In this document: positions 17,614 to 27,140 of the stretch, one piece after another
Numbering within the stretch: position 1 is the first letter of the stretch
Layout: every line of letters starts with the position of its first letter
NCBI GenBank assembly: GCA_023412805.1
Contig: JAEZRM010000157.1
Coordinates: 1 to 64,000, forward strand
Origin: Pseudomonadota bacterium
Lineage (GTDB): Bacteria; Pseudomonadota; Alphaproteobacteria; Rhizobiales; Hyphomicrobiaceae
DNA length: 64,000 bases
Direction of reading: 5' to 3'
Translations under genes and position numbers: made by a program
The notes under the pieces: generated by a model
Seen by the model: only the letters and a program-made list of their open reading frames with translations
What the model was told of the DNA's origin: nothing
Database searches by the model: none

Positions 17614-18753
17614 CTAGTCGCCGCAGAGCTGCCAGAGCCTGCGGGAAATGTCGTCCGGCTGTGGCCATCGCTCCATTGCCGAGCGCGCCGCAGCGCCGAT
17701 CCTCTCACGTAGATCCGGTCGCTCGCCGAGGGTTATGAGGTGCTGGGCGAGCTCTCCGGAATCAGGATCGCCGAGCAGACCCGTCTCGCCGTCTCGAATG
17801 CAATCCCGCACACCTGGGACTCGTGTCGCAACGCATGGAACGCCCGCCGCCATGGCCTCGAGCAGCACGTTCGGGGTACCCTCGAAGTCGGAGGTAAGCA
17901 GCAGGATGTCGGCCGCGGCAATGAGCTCGCGACCCTCCGGAACGCCTCCGAGGAAGCGCACATGCTCGTCGACGCCGCGCGCGACAGCATGGTCGCGAAG
18001 TGCTTCGAGGCAACCGCGATCCTCGCCCGCGATGACCGCCGAGATGGCAATGTGCCGGCGCGCCTCCGCGACGACGTCGATGAACCGGTGGAAATTCTTC
18101 TGCGGCGCCAGACGGCCGACGCCGACGACGAGAAGCTGGTCTTCGGCGACGCCGAGCCGGGTCCGCCAGCGCCGCCGCCACGCGGGAATGTCGGTGTCTT
18201 GAAAGCGCGGCGCGACATTCGGAACATGCGCTATGCGCTTGCCGGTGCCGACAAGATCGGAGATCTCCGCCCGGCTGCTTTCCGAATTGCATACGATGGT
18301 GTCTATGCCCGCGAGGCTCATCCACGACCACAGCCGGCGATGACGCTCGGGCAGATCGGCAAACAGGGCGTTTCTGAACGATCCTATGCGGCGCCCGCCG
18401 CAGAGGAGAAGCGCAAGAGAATACCCGTTGGTATATGATGACCACGAGAAGAAGCAGGTGGCGCCCTGCTTGACATAGGCACGCCGGAACCGAGCCATTT
18501 TGGCAAGCGGATTGCCTTCGAGCAGGATGACGGGAACGTCGAGCTCCTTGATCGGTCCGAGCCACGGGCCGAGCTCGCCGGATACGTATACGACAGGAGC
18601 CCAGCGGCGACGGTCGCAGGCGGCGATGAAGCCGTGGAGCTGGCGTTCGCTTCCGCCCTGGCCGAGTTGTCCGATCACGATTGCAATCGGCTCCGGTCCG
18701 GAGACTTCGATGGCGGTGCGCGTTGCGATCTCGACCGACATGATCTTGTCCAT
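17614..18753 (-). CDS. GT4 glycosyltransferase
   Basis: 379 residues, GT-B fold. GQLGQGGSERQL near the N-terminus is the glycine-rich acceptor-side loop, and VVGVGRLAPQKNFHRFIDV and SDFEGTPNVLLEAMAAGVP mark the donor domain with the Glu-x7-Glu motif. Its ATG shares one base with the TGA of the asparagine-synthase-like gene (TGATG), so the two are translationally coupled. It is one of four transferases in this operon. The sugar donor is unknown. Confidence 0.9.
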   Translation of the reverse strand: MDKIMSVEIATRTAIEVSGPEPIAIVIGQLGQGGSERQLHGFIAACDRRRWAPVVYVSGELGPWLGPIKELDVPVILLEGNPLAKMARFRRAYVKQGATCFFSWSSYTNGYSLALLLCGGRRIGSFRNALFADLPERHRRLWSWMSLAGIDTIVCNSESSRAEISDLVGTGKRIAHVPNVAPRFQDTDIPAWRRRWRTRLGVAEDQLLVVGVGRLAPQKNFHRFIDVVAEARRHIAISAVIAGEDRGCLEALRDHAVARGVDEHVRFLGGVPEGRELIAAADILLLTSDFEGTPNVLLEAMAAGVPCVATRVPGVRDCIRDGETGLLGDPDSGELAQHLITLGERPDLRERIGAAARSAMERWPQPDDISRRLWQLCGD

Positions 18754-20717
18754 CACCCGACGCGTCCGATGTCGAAGCTCGTCGTCTCGGGCGACCGTCC
18801 GTCCGTGGCAAGCGGCTTGGATTGGCCGGAGGCATGGGCCGATGTCGCGGATGGGCTGGCATAGAGATGCCACCAGGCGTCGAGCATGAGCAGGCGCCAC
18901 AGCAGGAGACCGAAATCGCGGCCCTGTCCACTTGCGTGACAGGCAATCAGGTGCTCTACACGCCCGGTATCCCAGAAGCCCAATTCGCGCGCGTTTCGCG
19001 AAAGCAGCCGTGTGCGCAGCATCTCGAGTCCCGCGCGCTGGCGGAACCAGCCGCCGAGCGGTACGCCGAATCCGCGCTTCGCACCTCGCTGCACACTCGC
19101 AGGCAACACTCTGGCGGCGAGCCTGCGGAGCGGCAGTTTTCCCTGCCGTGTGTCGAGCAGGCTCGAGCGCGGCAGCCGTGCCGCCCACTCGACCAGCCTC
19201 CAGTCCAGAAATGGCGAGCGCACCTCGATCGAATGCGCCATGGAAGCCCGGTCCATTTTCACGAGGACGTCGTCCGGCAGATAGAGATGGTAGTCGAGAC
19301 GCTGCTGGCGCTCGATCAGGGGCGCATCACGATCGCGCGACCACCGCTCCCAGACCGGCCGGCTTGCCATGGCCGTCAATGGCCGCAAGTCATCGTGCAG
19401 AACATGCCGGATGGCCCTGTCTTCGGGCATCTCGTCGAAGACGGCCGCAGCACCGCAATCAGCGAGACCGAGCTTGGCAAGCCGGAAGCGCGTGAGCGAG
19501 AGCTCGGGCGTGAGCCTCGCGGCGACGCGCAGGCCCTGTCCAATCCGGCTGGCCGCGGCGATCAGTGTCCGATGGCGCTGGCACTCGATATATCGACGGT
19601 AGCCGCCGAAAGCCTCGTCGCCGCCGTCGCCCGAAAGAAAGACGGTAGCGTGCTCGCTCGCCGCACGGCAAAGCGCGGAGGTCGGCAGCGCCGACGCATC
19701 CCCGAACGGCTCGTCGTAGATGCCAGCAAGCTCGTCGATGTCGCCGGGCCCGCCCTGCCTCTGCATGATGACGCGATGCTCAAGTCCGGCGTGGCGCGCG
19801 CTGTCCCGCGCGAGATCCGTCTCGTCCGTTGCGGTATCCTCGAAACCGACTGTGAAGGCAACTAGCGGGCGGTTCGACACTTTCGCAGAAAGTGAGGCAA
19901 TGAGACCGCTGTCGATGCCGCCCGAAAGAAAGACGCCGACGGAAACATCGCTGCGCAGGCGCAGTGCGACGGCATCCTCCAGAAGCGCGTGCAGCTCGTC
20001 GATCTCGTCCGGTGTGATCGGCCGATCGGATCTGTCCTCGCAACGCGGGAGGCTCCAGTATGCGACCTGTCGTGCCGCGTGCGGCTCGTCCAGAGAGCCG
20101 GCAAGATAATGTCCGGGGCGGATCTTGGAGAAGTGCGAGAAGATGCAGGTTTCACTCGGGAGATAGCCGAGCATCAGGTACTGCATGACGGCTACGCGGT
20201 CGACGGTTCGCTCTATGCCTGATGCGGTCAGCAGCGCTTTGATCTCGGAGGCGAAGATCAGCGCGTCGCCGCGCGCGACGTAATAAAGCGGCTTCACACC
20301 GAGGCGATCGCGAGCCAGCAGGAATGTGCGTGCCCGGGTGTCGATGAAGGCGATGGCGAACATGCCGTTGAGCATGTTGAGCGCCGCATGGCCATGACGC
20401 GCCAGAAGACGAAGCAGAACCTCGGTATCCGAGTCGCTCCGGAAGCGCTCACCTCTGCTTTCGAGATCGCGGCGGAGCTCGATGAAGTTATAGATCTCAC
20501 CATTGAAGGCAATGTTGAACCTGCCGTCGTCGGTTTCCATCGGCTGATGGCCGAGTGGACTGAGGTCGAGAATGCTCAGGCGCGTGAAGCCGAGCTGCCA
20601 TCCGTCGCCGGCGGCCTGGCCGCTGTCGTCCGGACCCCGGTGGTGAAGCCGGCTGGTCATGGACATGATGGCCCCCGGTAGGCAGCCCCGTCCAAGCCAT
20701 CCGCAGATCCCACACAT
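18753..20717 (-). CDS. asnB: Asparagine synthase-type amidotransferase
   Basis: 654 residues, normal length. The start is set by the MCGICG N-terminus, where Cys2 is the glutaminase nucleophile, with AGGAG 8 bases upstream. RLHHRGPDDSG belongs to the N-terminal glutaminase domain (1-200). FLSGGIDSG is the PP-loop of the ATP-dependent synthase domain (about 230-600). The family makes asparagine from aspartate, but copies inside surface-polymer loci often amidate sugar carboxylates or serve unknown roles. The location between a polymerase and a glycosyltransferase supports a polymer-linked function; this is inference. Confidence 0.88.
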   Translation of the reverse strand: MCGICGWLGRGCLPGAIMSMTSRLHHRGPDDSGQAAGDGWQLGFTRLSILDLSPLGHQPMETDDGRFNIAFNGEIYNFIELRRDLESRGERFRSDSDTEVLLRLLARHGHAALNMLNGMFAIAFIDTRARTFLLARDRLGVKPLYYVARGDALIFASEIKALLTASGIERTVDRVAVMQYLMLGYLPSETCIFSHFSKIRPGHYLAGSLDEPHAARQVAYWSLPRCEDRSDRPITPDEIDELHALLEDAVALRLRSDVSVGVFLSGGIDSGLIASLSAKVSNRPLVAFTVGFEDTATDETDLARDSARHAGLEHRVIMQRQGGPGDIDELAGIYDEPFGDASALPTSALCRAASEHATVFLSGDGGDEAFGGYRRYIECQRHRTLIAAASRIGQGLRVAARLTPELSLTRFRLAKLGLADCGAAAVFDEMPEDRAIRHVLHDDLRPLTAMASRPVWERWSRDRDAPLIERQQRLDYHLYLPDDVLVKMDRASMAHSIEVRSPFLDWRLVEWAARLPRSSLLDTRQGKLPLRRLAARVLPASVQRGAKRGFGVPLGGWFRQRAGLEMLRTRLLSRNARELGFWDTGRVEHLIACHASGQGRDFGLLLWRLLMLDAWWHLYASPSATSAHASGQSKPLATDGRSPETTSFDIGRVG

Positions 20718-20727
20718 GCTCCAGCTC

Positions 20728-22188
20728 CTACCGAGTGCCACTCCCGATGTGATACGTGCCGGCGGGGGCATGCGGCACGGCATCGCGCTGCGTTGCCTCG
20801 TCTGGCGGGCTGCCATGCGCGGCTGTCGCCCGCCGGCGGAGACCCACCACCGTCAACAGCATGAGGAAGGCGAAGAGGTTCGGATGATTATCGACGCCGC
20901 CGGACTTGATCCACGAGGCACCGAAGCCGACAAGGGATGCGAGGATGAAACAGCAGAGCAGGTCCAGGCTCGCGTCACAGCCTCGCCAATATCGCCAGCT
21001 CGCAAAGAAGCTCACCAGTGCAGCTCCGCAGGCCGCGCTGTAGAGCACCAGCCCAACCAATCCGGTATCCACGCCGACCTCGATGAGCGGATTATGACTG
21101 GGCAGGTCGATGCGGTGCTTGTAGTCGCTTGTCAGCGACGCGAGGGAGTCGTGCAGCTCAAACGGGCCGTTGCCGATACCGACTCCCGCAATCAGGTTGT
21201 TGTAGAAGAGTGTGAGCCCGGCTTGCCACAAGACGTCTCGTCCTCCGGTCCGCCCGCCGTAGACCTCGTCCAGCCGATTAAAGATACCCTCGAAGATGAA
21301 CGGCATGGCGACAGCGAGACTGATCAGTAGTGCGACGCCGATTGCGCCCCATGCACGCGTGCGCCGGATTGCGAGGAACGCAAGCAGCGTTGCCACGAGA
21401 GAGACCGCGCCGCCGCGGGATTCCGACAAGCCGACCACGCTGATGGTGCCCAGGACATAGACGACGCAGAGCATTGCCAGGATTGTTCGCGATCTGCCTT
21501 GGGCGAGAGCGGGCTCCCACAAGACGCCGGGCATGGCTGCCAGCAACAGCATTGCCAGCTCGTTTTGATTGGTGTTGGCGACGTGCAGGCGGTGGCCCGG
21601 TTGAAAGCTGAGAGCAATACTGCCGACACCCGTCACCAGGAGCAGCCAGCCCGACAACGCGAGCACGCGGGTGAGCGCGACGAGCTCATCACGGGTACGC
21701 GTTTGTTGCACGACCAAGAAAAGCAGGACGATGCCAATTCCGTAGGCTACCAGCTTGCGCCGTGCTGCGACGAGATCGGGAGCCCATATGGCCGTGTAGG
21801 CGGCCCAGCCCATGAATAAGAATAGCATGAAAAGGGTGACGCCGGCAGGTTTGGCCGGCTCGCCGCCTGCGCGGTTTACGAGCCACGCCAGAAATGCAAT
21901 AGCCAGCATCCCGAAGGCGGCGACCGAGAACAGGCCGCTGATCGGCTCAGGACGCAGTCCAAACGGGACGAGAAAAAGGAACAGGGCAATTAACAGTAAG
22001 TGCCTCGGAAATCGGATCAGGAAAAGACTTGCAGCCGATAGCAGCGCAAGCATCGTGGCGGCGACCACCATTCGCGGGCCGAGCGACCCGGCGAGCACAG
22101 CCGAGCAGAGCAAGAGAAGGAGCACCAGCAGTGCACCGATGAAATATCCCCACCTTGCGATCAGCCTGTGAATTCGCTCAGCGATCAT
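20728..22188 (-). CDS. O-antigen polymerase/ligase-type protein (Wzy-like)
   Basis: 486 residues, mostly hydrophobic, with around eleven predicted membrane segments and a large periplasmic loop (about 270-340) holding SESRGGAVS, GGRDVLWQAG and the LPSHNPLIEVGVDTG stretch typical of the Wzy_C (O-antigen ligase) family. It would join flipped repeat units into a polymer at the periplasmic face. ATG 22188 overlaps the stop of the upstream glycosyltransferase (ATGA). Polymerase and ligase cannot be separated by sequence alone; operon context favours polymerase. Confidence 0.85.
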   Translation of the reverse strand: MIAERIHRLIARWGYFIGALLVLLLLLCSAVLAGSLGPRMVVAATMLALLSAASLFLIRFPRHLLLIALFLFLVPFGLRPEPISGLFSVAAFGMLAIAFLAWLVNRAGGEPAKPAGVTLFMLFLFMGWAAYTAIWAPDLVAARRKLVAYGIGIVLLFLVVQQTRTRDELVALTRVLALSGWLLLVTGVGSIALSFQPGHRLHVANTNQNELAMLLLAAMPGVLWEPALAQGRSRTILAMLCVVYVLGTISVVGLSESRGGAVSLVATLLAFLAIRRTRAWGAIGVALLISLAVAMPFIFEGIFNRLDEVYGGRTGGRDVLWQAGLTLFYNNLIAGVGIGNGPFELHDSLASLTSDYKHRIDLPSHNPLIEVGVDTGLVGLVLYSAACGAALVSFFASWRYWRGCDASLDLLCCFILASLVGFGASWIKSGGVDNHPNLFAFLMLLTVVGLRRRATAAHGSPPDEATQRDAVPHAPAGTYHIGSGTR

Positions 22189-23342
22189 GACCCGTAGCCG
22201 GAGTTGTCCGAGATGGGACCGGATGCGTGCGAGCTGACGACATCCGGGGTGAGCTTCTCGAGCGCCGCGCACACGGCGTCGAAATTGTGCCGGGAGCGCA
22301 CGAACGCCAAGGCGCGCGCACCGATGGTGAGATTGAGCGAGGCATCTCGCGCGAGTTCGTGGACGTGGCCGACGAGCCCGTCGACAGTACCGCCGATGCG
22401 GCCCAGCCCTTCGCGTTCGATCACGCCGCCGGGATCCACACTCAACGATACGACCGGAATGCCGACGCTCCATGCTTCCAGCATCGTATTCGGGAATCCT
22501 TCCCCGGAGGAGGTGTTCACCACCATTCTTGATGCATTGAGGAGTGCAAGGACACCGTCCGAGCGCAGCGGACCCTTGTAATCGACATTTGGTAGACCGG
22601 CGATCGTTGTCTCGAGCTCGGCCCGACAACGGTCGGATAAGGCGGTATCGTAGCTGCCTGCAACGGCGAAGCGGTGGTCGGGCAGCCGTCGCGCGAGATC
22701 GAGAAAAAGCTCCAGTTGCTTCTCAGGGCGCACCATGGCGATCCAGGCGGCATCGTAGGTTGTCCGGAGGAAACTGCGTGGTGAAGTATTGAAATGGCGC
22801 ACTAGGTTCGGCAGCGGGACGATCCGACTAGCGCGGAGATGCTGCGGCAGGAGGTCAACCTGACCATCGTGCTGGACGGCAATGACGTCGGCTGTCCGCA
22901 ACCCCGCCGCATAGAGGGGTACGTGCAGCCAGCGCTTGTGGTCGTAGCTGGTTCGCGGATTGCAGTGATCGTCGTGAGCCAACGCATAGATGAAGCGGCG
23001 GTCCGGATCCAACTTGGCAAACAAGCCCATCAACCACAGGAAGTCGCTCGGCAGCCGTGCATAGAGGATGTCGGGTGAGAGTGACTGCATCGCCAGCCAG
23101 AAGCGATTGAGACTGCGCGGTTGCCGCCAGGACGGCGCTGCTTCGAGACAGACGACGCCCGAACGTATCACGGGCACCGCAACGCCACGGCCGTTGCCAT
23201 GGATCAGACTGACGCTATGACCTGCTCGCGCCAGGGCGGCTGCGATGTACGCGATCTGGGCCTCTGCGCCGCCAGACGCCCACGTGTCGCCGTCCAGGAC
23301 CTGGATGGATCGGGGACCGGGTGAGAAGAAGCACCATCGCAT
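22185..23342 (-). CDS. GT4-like glycosyltransferase
   Basis: 385 residues. WASGGAEAQIAYIAAALARAG near the N-terminus is the acceptor-side glycine loop. IAMVRPEKQLELFLDLA and NTSSGEGFPNTMLEAWSVGIP give the GT-B donor half with the Glu-x7-Glu motif. ATG 23342 follows a strong AAGGAGGA ribosome site, which excludes a long upstream extension of the frame. It lies between the flippase (12 bases upstream) and the polymerase. Donor unknown. Confidence 0.88.
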   Translation of the reverse strand: MRWCFFSPGPRSIQVLDGDTWASGGAEAQIAYIAAALARAGHSVSLIHGNGRGVAVPVIRSGVVCLEAAPSWRQPRSLNRFWLAMQSLSPDILYARLPSDFLWLMGLFAKLDPDRRFIYALAHDDHCNPRTSYDHKRWLHVPLYAAGLRTADVIAVQHDGQVDLLPQHLRASRIVPLPNLVRHFNTSPRSFLRTTYDAAWIAMVRPEKQLELFLDLARRLPDHRFAVAGSYDTALSDRCRAELETTIAGLPNVDYKGPLRSDGVLALLNASRMVVNTSSGEGFPNTMLEAWSVGIPVVSLSVDPGGVIEREGLGRIGGTVDGLVGHVHELARDASLNLTIGARALAFVRSRHNFDAVCAALEKLTPDVVSSHASGPISDNSGYGS

Positions 23343-23353
23343 CTTGTCCTCCT

Positions 23354-24982
23354 TCACGGCTGCCGGTGCCGCCAATCGGATGTGGGCAGGGGCAGGAGGG
23401 TTTTGAAGGGAAACACGCTCGCGATGACCGCGCGGTCGCCGCCATTCATCAGGCAAGTAGCGGCAATGACGAGGTAGGGAACCGTCACAGCGGCGGCGAT
23501 TGATGCACAGACTTGCCAGGACGGGGTGACCGAGAGCGAGGCCAGCGAGTGAGCCGCAAGTGCGACCAGCGCCGTGGCCAGCACACCGATCATGAGATGC
23601 CGATAAATCGCTAGGCTTCCCCATCCCGTAACCTTGCCCGCGTAGGCTGGGATGAGCACGCAACTGCGGATCACGAGCAGGCTAGCGCTAGCCATCACGA
23701 CGCCGACCGGACCTTGACCGCCCCACCGCGCCGCAGCCACAGCTGCGAGCAGACAGACGATGCCGCACGCGGCGGTGAACTGGCTCTGAACGCGCACTTT
23801 GTTGTAGGCAGTGAGGACGTAGGAAAGTGGCAGTGTGGCCATGGTTACACAGATCGGGAAGCTCATGACCATCAACTGTCCCTTGAGGTGAGCGAAGTCG
23901 GACCCCAGCCAGAGTTCGAGCAACGGCTGGGCCAGGCCAACCAAAAGCCCGACGGGTAGTACGAGACCGAGAGCGATTAGCTTCACCGCGCGCAGTGTGT
24001 AATCGCGGAGACCGTCGAGATCCCGGCGGGCATAGCGCGCTAGAATGCTTGGGTTGGTCACGGATGTGATCGCATCCATGCCCTGCCGAATGACCTCGGG
24101 AAACAACACCAGAACGGCGAAGTGTCCTGTGGCTGTGGCGCCGAAAAATTGATTGATGACGATCAGGTCGCTGGTGGCGAAGAGGAGTATACCGATGCTG
24201 TTAAGCAGGGCCCAGCCGCTGAATGCAGCGAGTTCGCCTGCTCGCGAGCGATCGAAGTCGGAGGACGCGACGCGCAGTTGAGGCGTCAGCATGCGACAGA
24301 TGTATCGACTGGCGAACAAGGACACCATCACGGAAAGTACGAGTCCGGCGCCGATATGCCAGACCTGCGGATCGACGATTGCGAAAAGCAGAAGGACCGT
24401 GCTGATCCGGAGCAGCAGGCCGAGCGCTCGCAGAGCGTTTCTGATCTCGAACCGATGCAGAATGACGGTCGACGCGGAGAAGCAGTCGACAATGAGGTTC
24501 AGCAGCGCATACAGCGCCGCGCAAAGAAGGAGGATGCGCGTCTGCCACTCAAGAGTCTCGGGAACTCGAAACAGCGAGGGCGAGTACAGCCCCACCGCGA
24601 GCAGCGGCAGCAGTGCAGCCGCGATGAATGCTGCCGATGCGGCAATTGCGGAATTGAAGGTGGCGTTGGCCGCTGCATCGTCGTGGCGACCGAGGTCGAT
24701 CGCTAGAAAGCGCGTTGCTGCGCTTGTAATTCCGCTCGAGAACGTTGCCACGTAGAGAACGACGAGGTTGGCTAGCGAGATCGCGCCGTATGCCGCCACA
24801 CCGAGATTGCGAATCAGATAGGGAACAAAAAGAAGCATCGAGATCATGGTGACCGCGACAAACGCGATATTCGAGCCGACGTTCGCGACGAACTGCGCCC
24901 CAGCATCGCCACGTGACAGGTTCGCCGTGAAGTCCTGCCCGCGTCTCGCATGTGACGCGAGCGGTAACCGTGGACCGCTCAT
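23354..24982 (-). CDS. Polysaccharide flippase (Wzx family)
   Basis: 542 residues with about 14 hydrophobic segments, the layout of the MATE/MOP-fold flippases. The N-terminal region ANVGSNIAFVAVTMISMLLF and YLIRNLGVAAYGAISLANL is typical of polysaccharide transporters, as is the central WALLNSIGILLFATSDLIVI. It would move undecaprenyl-linked repeat units across the inner membrane. It overlaps the copolymerase gene by 4 bases (ATGA). Confidence 0.88.
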   Translation of the reverse strand: MSGPRLPLASHARRGQDFTANLSRGDAGAQFVANVGSNIAFVAVTMISMLLFVPYLIRNLGVAAYGAISLANLVVLYVATFSSGITSAATRFLAIDLGRHDDAAANATFNSAIAASAAFIAAALLPLLAVGLYSPSLFRVPETLEWQTRILLLCAALYALLNLIVDCFSASTVILHRFEIRNALRALGLLLRISTVLLLFAIVDPQVWHIGAGLVLSVMVSLFASRYICRMLTPQLRVASSDFDRSRAGELAAFSGWALLNSIGILLFATSDLIVINQFFGATATGHFAVLVLFPEVIRQGMDAITSVTNPSILARYARRDLDGLRDYTLRAVKLIALGLVLPVGLLVGLAQPLLELWLGSDFAHLKGQLMVMSFPICVTMATLPLSYVLTAYNKVRVQSQFTAACGIVCLLAAVAAARWGGQGPVGVVMASASLLVIRSCVLIPAYAGKVTGWGSLAIYRHLMIGVLATALVALAAHSLASLSVTPSWQVCASIAAAVTVPYLVIAATCLMNGGDRAVIASVFPFKTLLPLPTSDWRHRQP

Positions 24983-27087
24983 GTTAACTCCGGCATGGCG
25001 GCGCTGCGGTCGCGGCGCTTCGTATTCTGGTTCGCATTCTGCTTCTGCTCATCGGGGGGGGAGGCATTGCTGATCCGCGCTGACGCTGGTGCGAGGCCGG
25101 CGGCAAGGAGTTGGTTTGGGGGAGCACAGGTGAGCACCGCGGCGAGTGTCTCGCGCTCAAGCGAGACGGCGCCAGATTCCAGGCGTTCCAGCGCGTAGGA
25201 GACGAGTCCACGCCGCGTCGCGCCCCATCTCACGGCAAGGAGGGTGAGGTCGGCTATGGAGGCAATTATTCGGACGTCCGCGGAGGCCAGAACGGGTGGC
25301 GCCAGAATGATTATGCACTGGTGCTCGTCGCAGAGAGGGCGCAATGCCTCCAGTAGCCCGGACCTCGAAAGCTTGGCCGGTTCCTGGCCAATGGCTCGTC
25401 CTGCGAGATAGGGGAACGGCGCGCTGTCGAGCTCGGTGGTGGGCTCCAGATTGAGGAGGAGAGTGCGTTGCCCGAGCCACGACGCACAGGCGGTCAGGTC
25501 GGCGGCGAGCTGCGCGGCACCTTCACCGGGGATGCTCGACGTGACGGCCAATACGGTCGCTGTCGATGAGGTTCGGTCTCCGCCGGTTGCCGCATCGAAG
25601 ATTTCCCGTATGGAGCGTCCGGCCGGCGTGTAGAGATCGTGCAAGCCCGGCTTGATCTCGTCTGAGCTGCCGGCAAGTGAGCGCCCCAGGCAGCGTATCC
25701 CCAGCACCGATTCGACCAGTGCCTCACCGCGCAAGCCTCCGTCCAGCCGATCGGCAGCAAGTCCCGCTGTAATTCCGAGGGCAAGAAATGCCAGAAATGC
25801 CGGTGGCAGCAGGAGAAGTGGATCGATCGAGCTCGGCATGGCAGGGACCACGGCCTGAGCGACGATCGAGGCGTCGATAGGCGTCGTGCGCACGCGCTCC
25901 TCGATGTTCTGCCGGCGGCGAAGAAGCTCTTCGTAGATCTTGCTGCTCGTGGCCGCCTTCCGCTCCAGTACGAAAAGCTCTGCACGCTTGTCCGAGCCGG
26001 CGGCAGCGATGCTCTGAGCGATGGCAAGATGTTGCCGGAGAAGCTGCACATGCTCGGTTGCGATATCGACTTGGCGGGCCAGCTCGACATGATCCGTTGT
26101 GCCCGGCAATAGCACACCGGCGGCGACGTCGTTGCCGGGCCGGGGCGCGTATCTTTCCCTCCGGTCGGCGAGTTCCCTGAGTGACGGTCGGTCGAATGTC
26201 AACTGCTCGATTGCGCTCGCCGGCATGCGGCTCGCCGGGTGTCCGTTCTCTTGGGGCTTCAAGTTGAGATCGTCAGGATCCGGTCTTCGGCGCCCCAACT
26301 CGAGCGTGCGCAACGCCAGGATGGATTGCGCCTGAGCCAGCTCGCGTCTGAGTTCGACAAGAGCAGTGAGGTCGGTCGCGCCCGAGTCCGAAAGACCGTG
26401 GTTGACCTGATAGGCCTTCACGGCCCCCTCGGATCGCGTCAGCTCGGTACCGGCCTGCGTGATCGCGCGGCCCAGATGCGTCAGCATCCCTTGGGCGTCA
26501 TCGCGGACGCGATTCCGCAACCGGGTGATATGTGTCTCGGCGACAGCGTCGACGGTTTGCGCCGCGCGCGCGGGGCTCTCGTCGGTGAAAGCGACTGTAA
26601 TGATGTGCGAGCGCCGCTCCTGGAAAATCTTCAGGCGGCTGCGCAGTGCCATGATGCGAGCTGACATCTCGGTGCGCGTTCCGGTCGGATCATCGTCGGA
26701 GGCGGGCTGTGGCGCAATGATCCGGTCGAGGTGCTCGAGCGCCGCGCCTAAATTGGCCTCCGAGTTGAGCATCGCGAGATGCGTATCTACCACGGCTTCG
26801 TCGAGGTATTGGTGGGATCGATCGCTGATCTCCGGCGGCGCGATGCGTATGTTCACCGAGGCGGTGTAGGTTCGTGGTGCGTAGAGGAGCGCGATGCCCG
26901 AAAGGAGCGTTCCGAACACGGCTATCGAGACGATCAGCGCGCGCTTTCGCCACAATGCGGCGAGCGGGCGGTCCAGTTCATGCGACGGCGCTCCTGGCCC
27001 GCGGCCGGCGACGCGTGGGGTAGCCGGTCCGTTGTTTCCTCGGCCATTAACCAACTTCTGATTGCCGTCATCAAATATACGCGTCAC
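24979..27087 (-). CDS. Wzc/ExoP-like polysaccharide copolymerase with degenerate kinase domain
   Basis: 702 residues. Membrane segment 1 (about 51-70) and segment 2 (about 423-445) flank a periplasmic coiled-coil chain-length domain. The cytoplasmic tail (about 500-660) has the tyrosine-kinase fold but not its motifs. PGEG (520-523) is followed by Ala-Ala instead of Lys-Ser/Thr, the Walker A' reads LLLNLEP instead of LLIDxDxR, and the Walker B reads IIILAPP instead of IIIDTPP. The last 30 residues hold no tyrosine cluster. It probably controls chain length without phosphorylation. First gene of the operon; start is GTG with no clear ribosome site. Confidence 0.88.
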   Translation of the reverse strand: MTRIFDDGNQKLVNGRGNNGPATPRVAGRGPGAPSHELDRPLAALWRKRALIVSIAVFGTLLSGIALLYAPRTYTASVNIRIAPPEISDRSHQYLDEAVVDTHLAMLNSEANLGAALEHLDRIIAPQPASDDDPTGTRTEMSARIMALRSRLKIFQERRSHIITVAFTDESPARAAQTVDAVAETHITRLRNRVRDDAQGMLTHLGRAITQAGTELTRSEGAVKAYQVNHGLSDSGATDLTALVELRRELAQAQSILALRTLELGRRRPDPDDLNLKPQENGHPASRMPASAIEQLTFDRPSLRELADRRERYAPRPGNDVAAGVLLPGTTDHVELARQVDIATEHVQLLRQHLAIAQSIAAAGSDKRAELFVLERKAATSSKIYEELLRRRQNIEERVRTTPIDASIVAQAVVPAMPSSIDPLLLLPPAFLAFLALGITAGLAADRLDGGLRGEALVESVLGIRCLGRSLAGSSDEIKPGLHDLYTPAGRSIREIFDAATGGDRTSSTATVLAVTSSIPGEGAAQLAADLTACASWLGQRTLLLNLEPTTELDSAPFPYLAGRAIGQEPAKLSRSGLLEALRPLCDEHQCIIILAPPVLASADVRIIASIADLTLLAVRWGATRRGLVSYALERLESGAVSLERETLAAVLTCAPPNQLLAAGLAPASARISNASPPDEQKQNANQNTKRRDRSAAMPELT

Positions 27088-27115
27088 GGCACTACCACAC
27101 AGTACGCGTTACACA

Positions 27116-27140
27116 CAGTCCGTCGCGACGCTACGGACTG
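27116..27140. promoter_or_regulatory. Dyad upstream of exopolysaccharide operon
   Basis: CAGTCCGT (27116-27123) and ACGGACTG (27133-27140) are perfect inverted repeats 9 bases apart, 28 bases before the start codon of the copolymerase gene. This may be an operator or a leader hairpin. No confident -35/-10 pair was identified. Confidence 0.4.
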
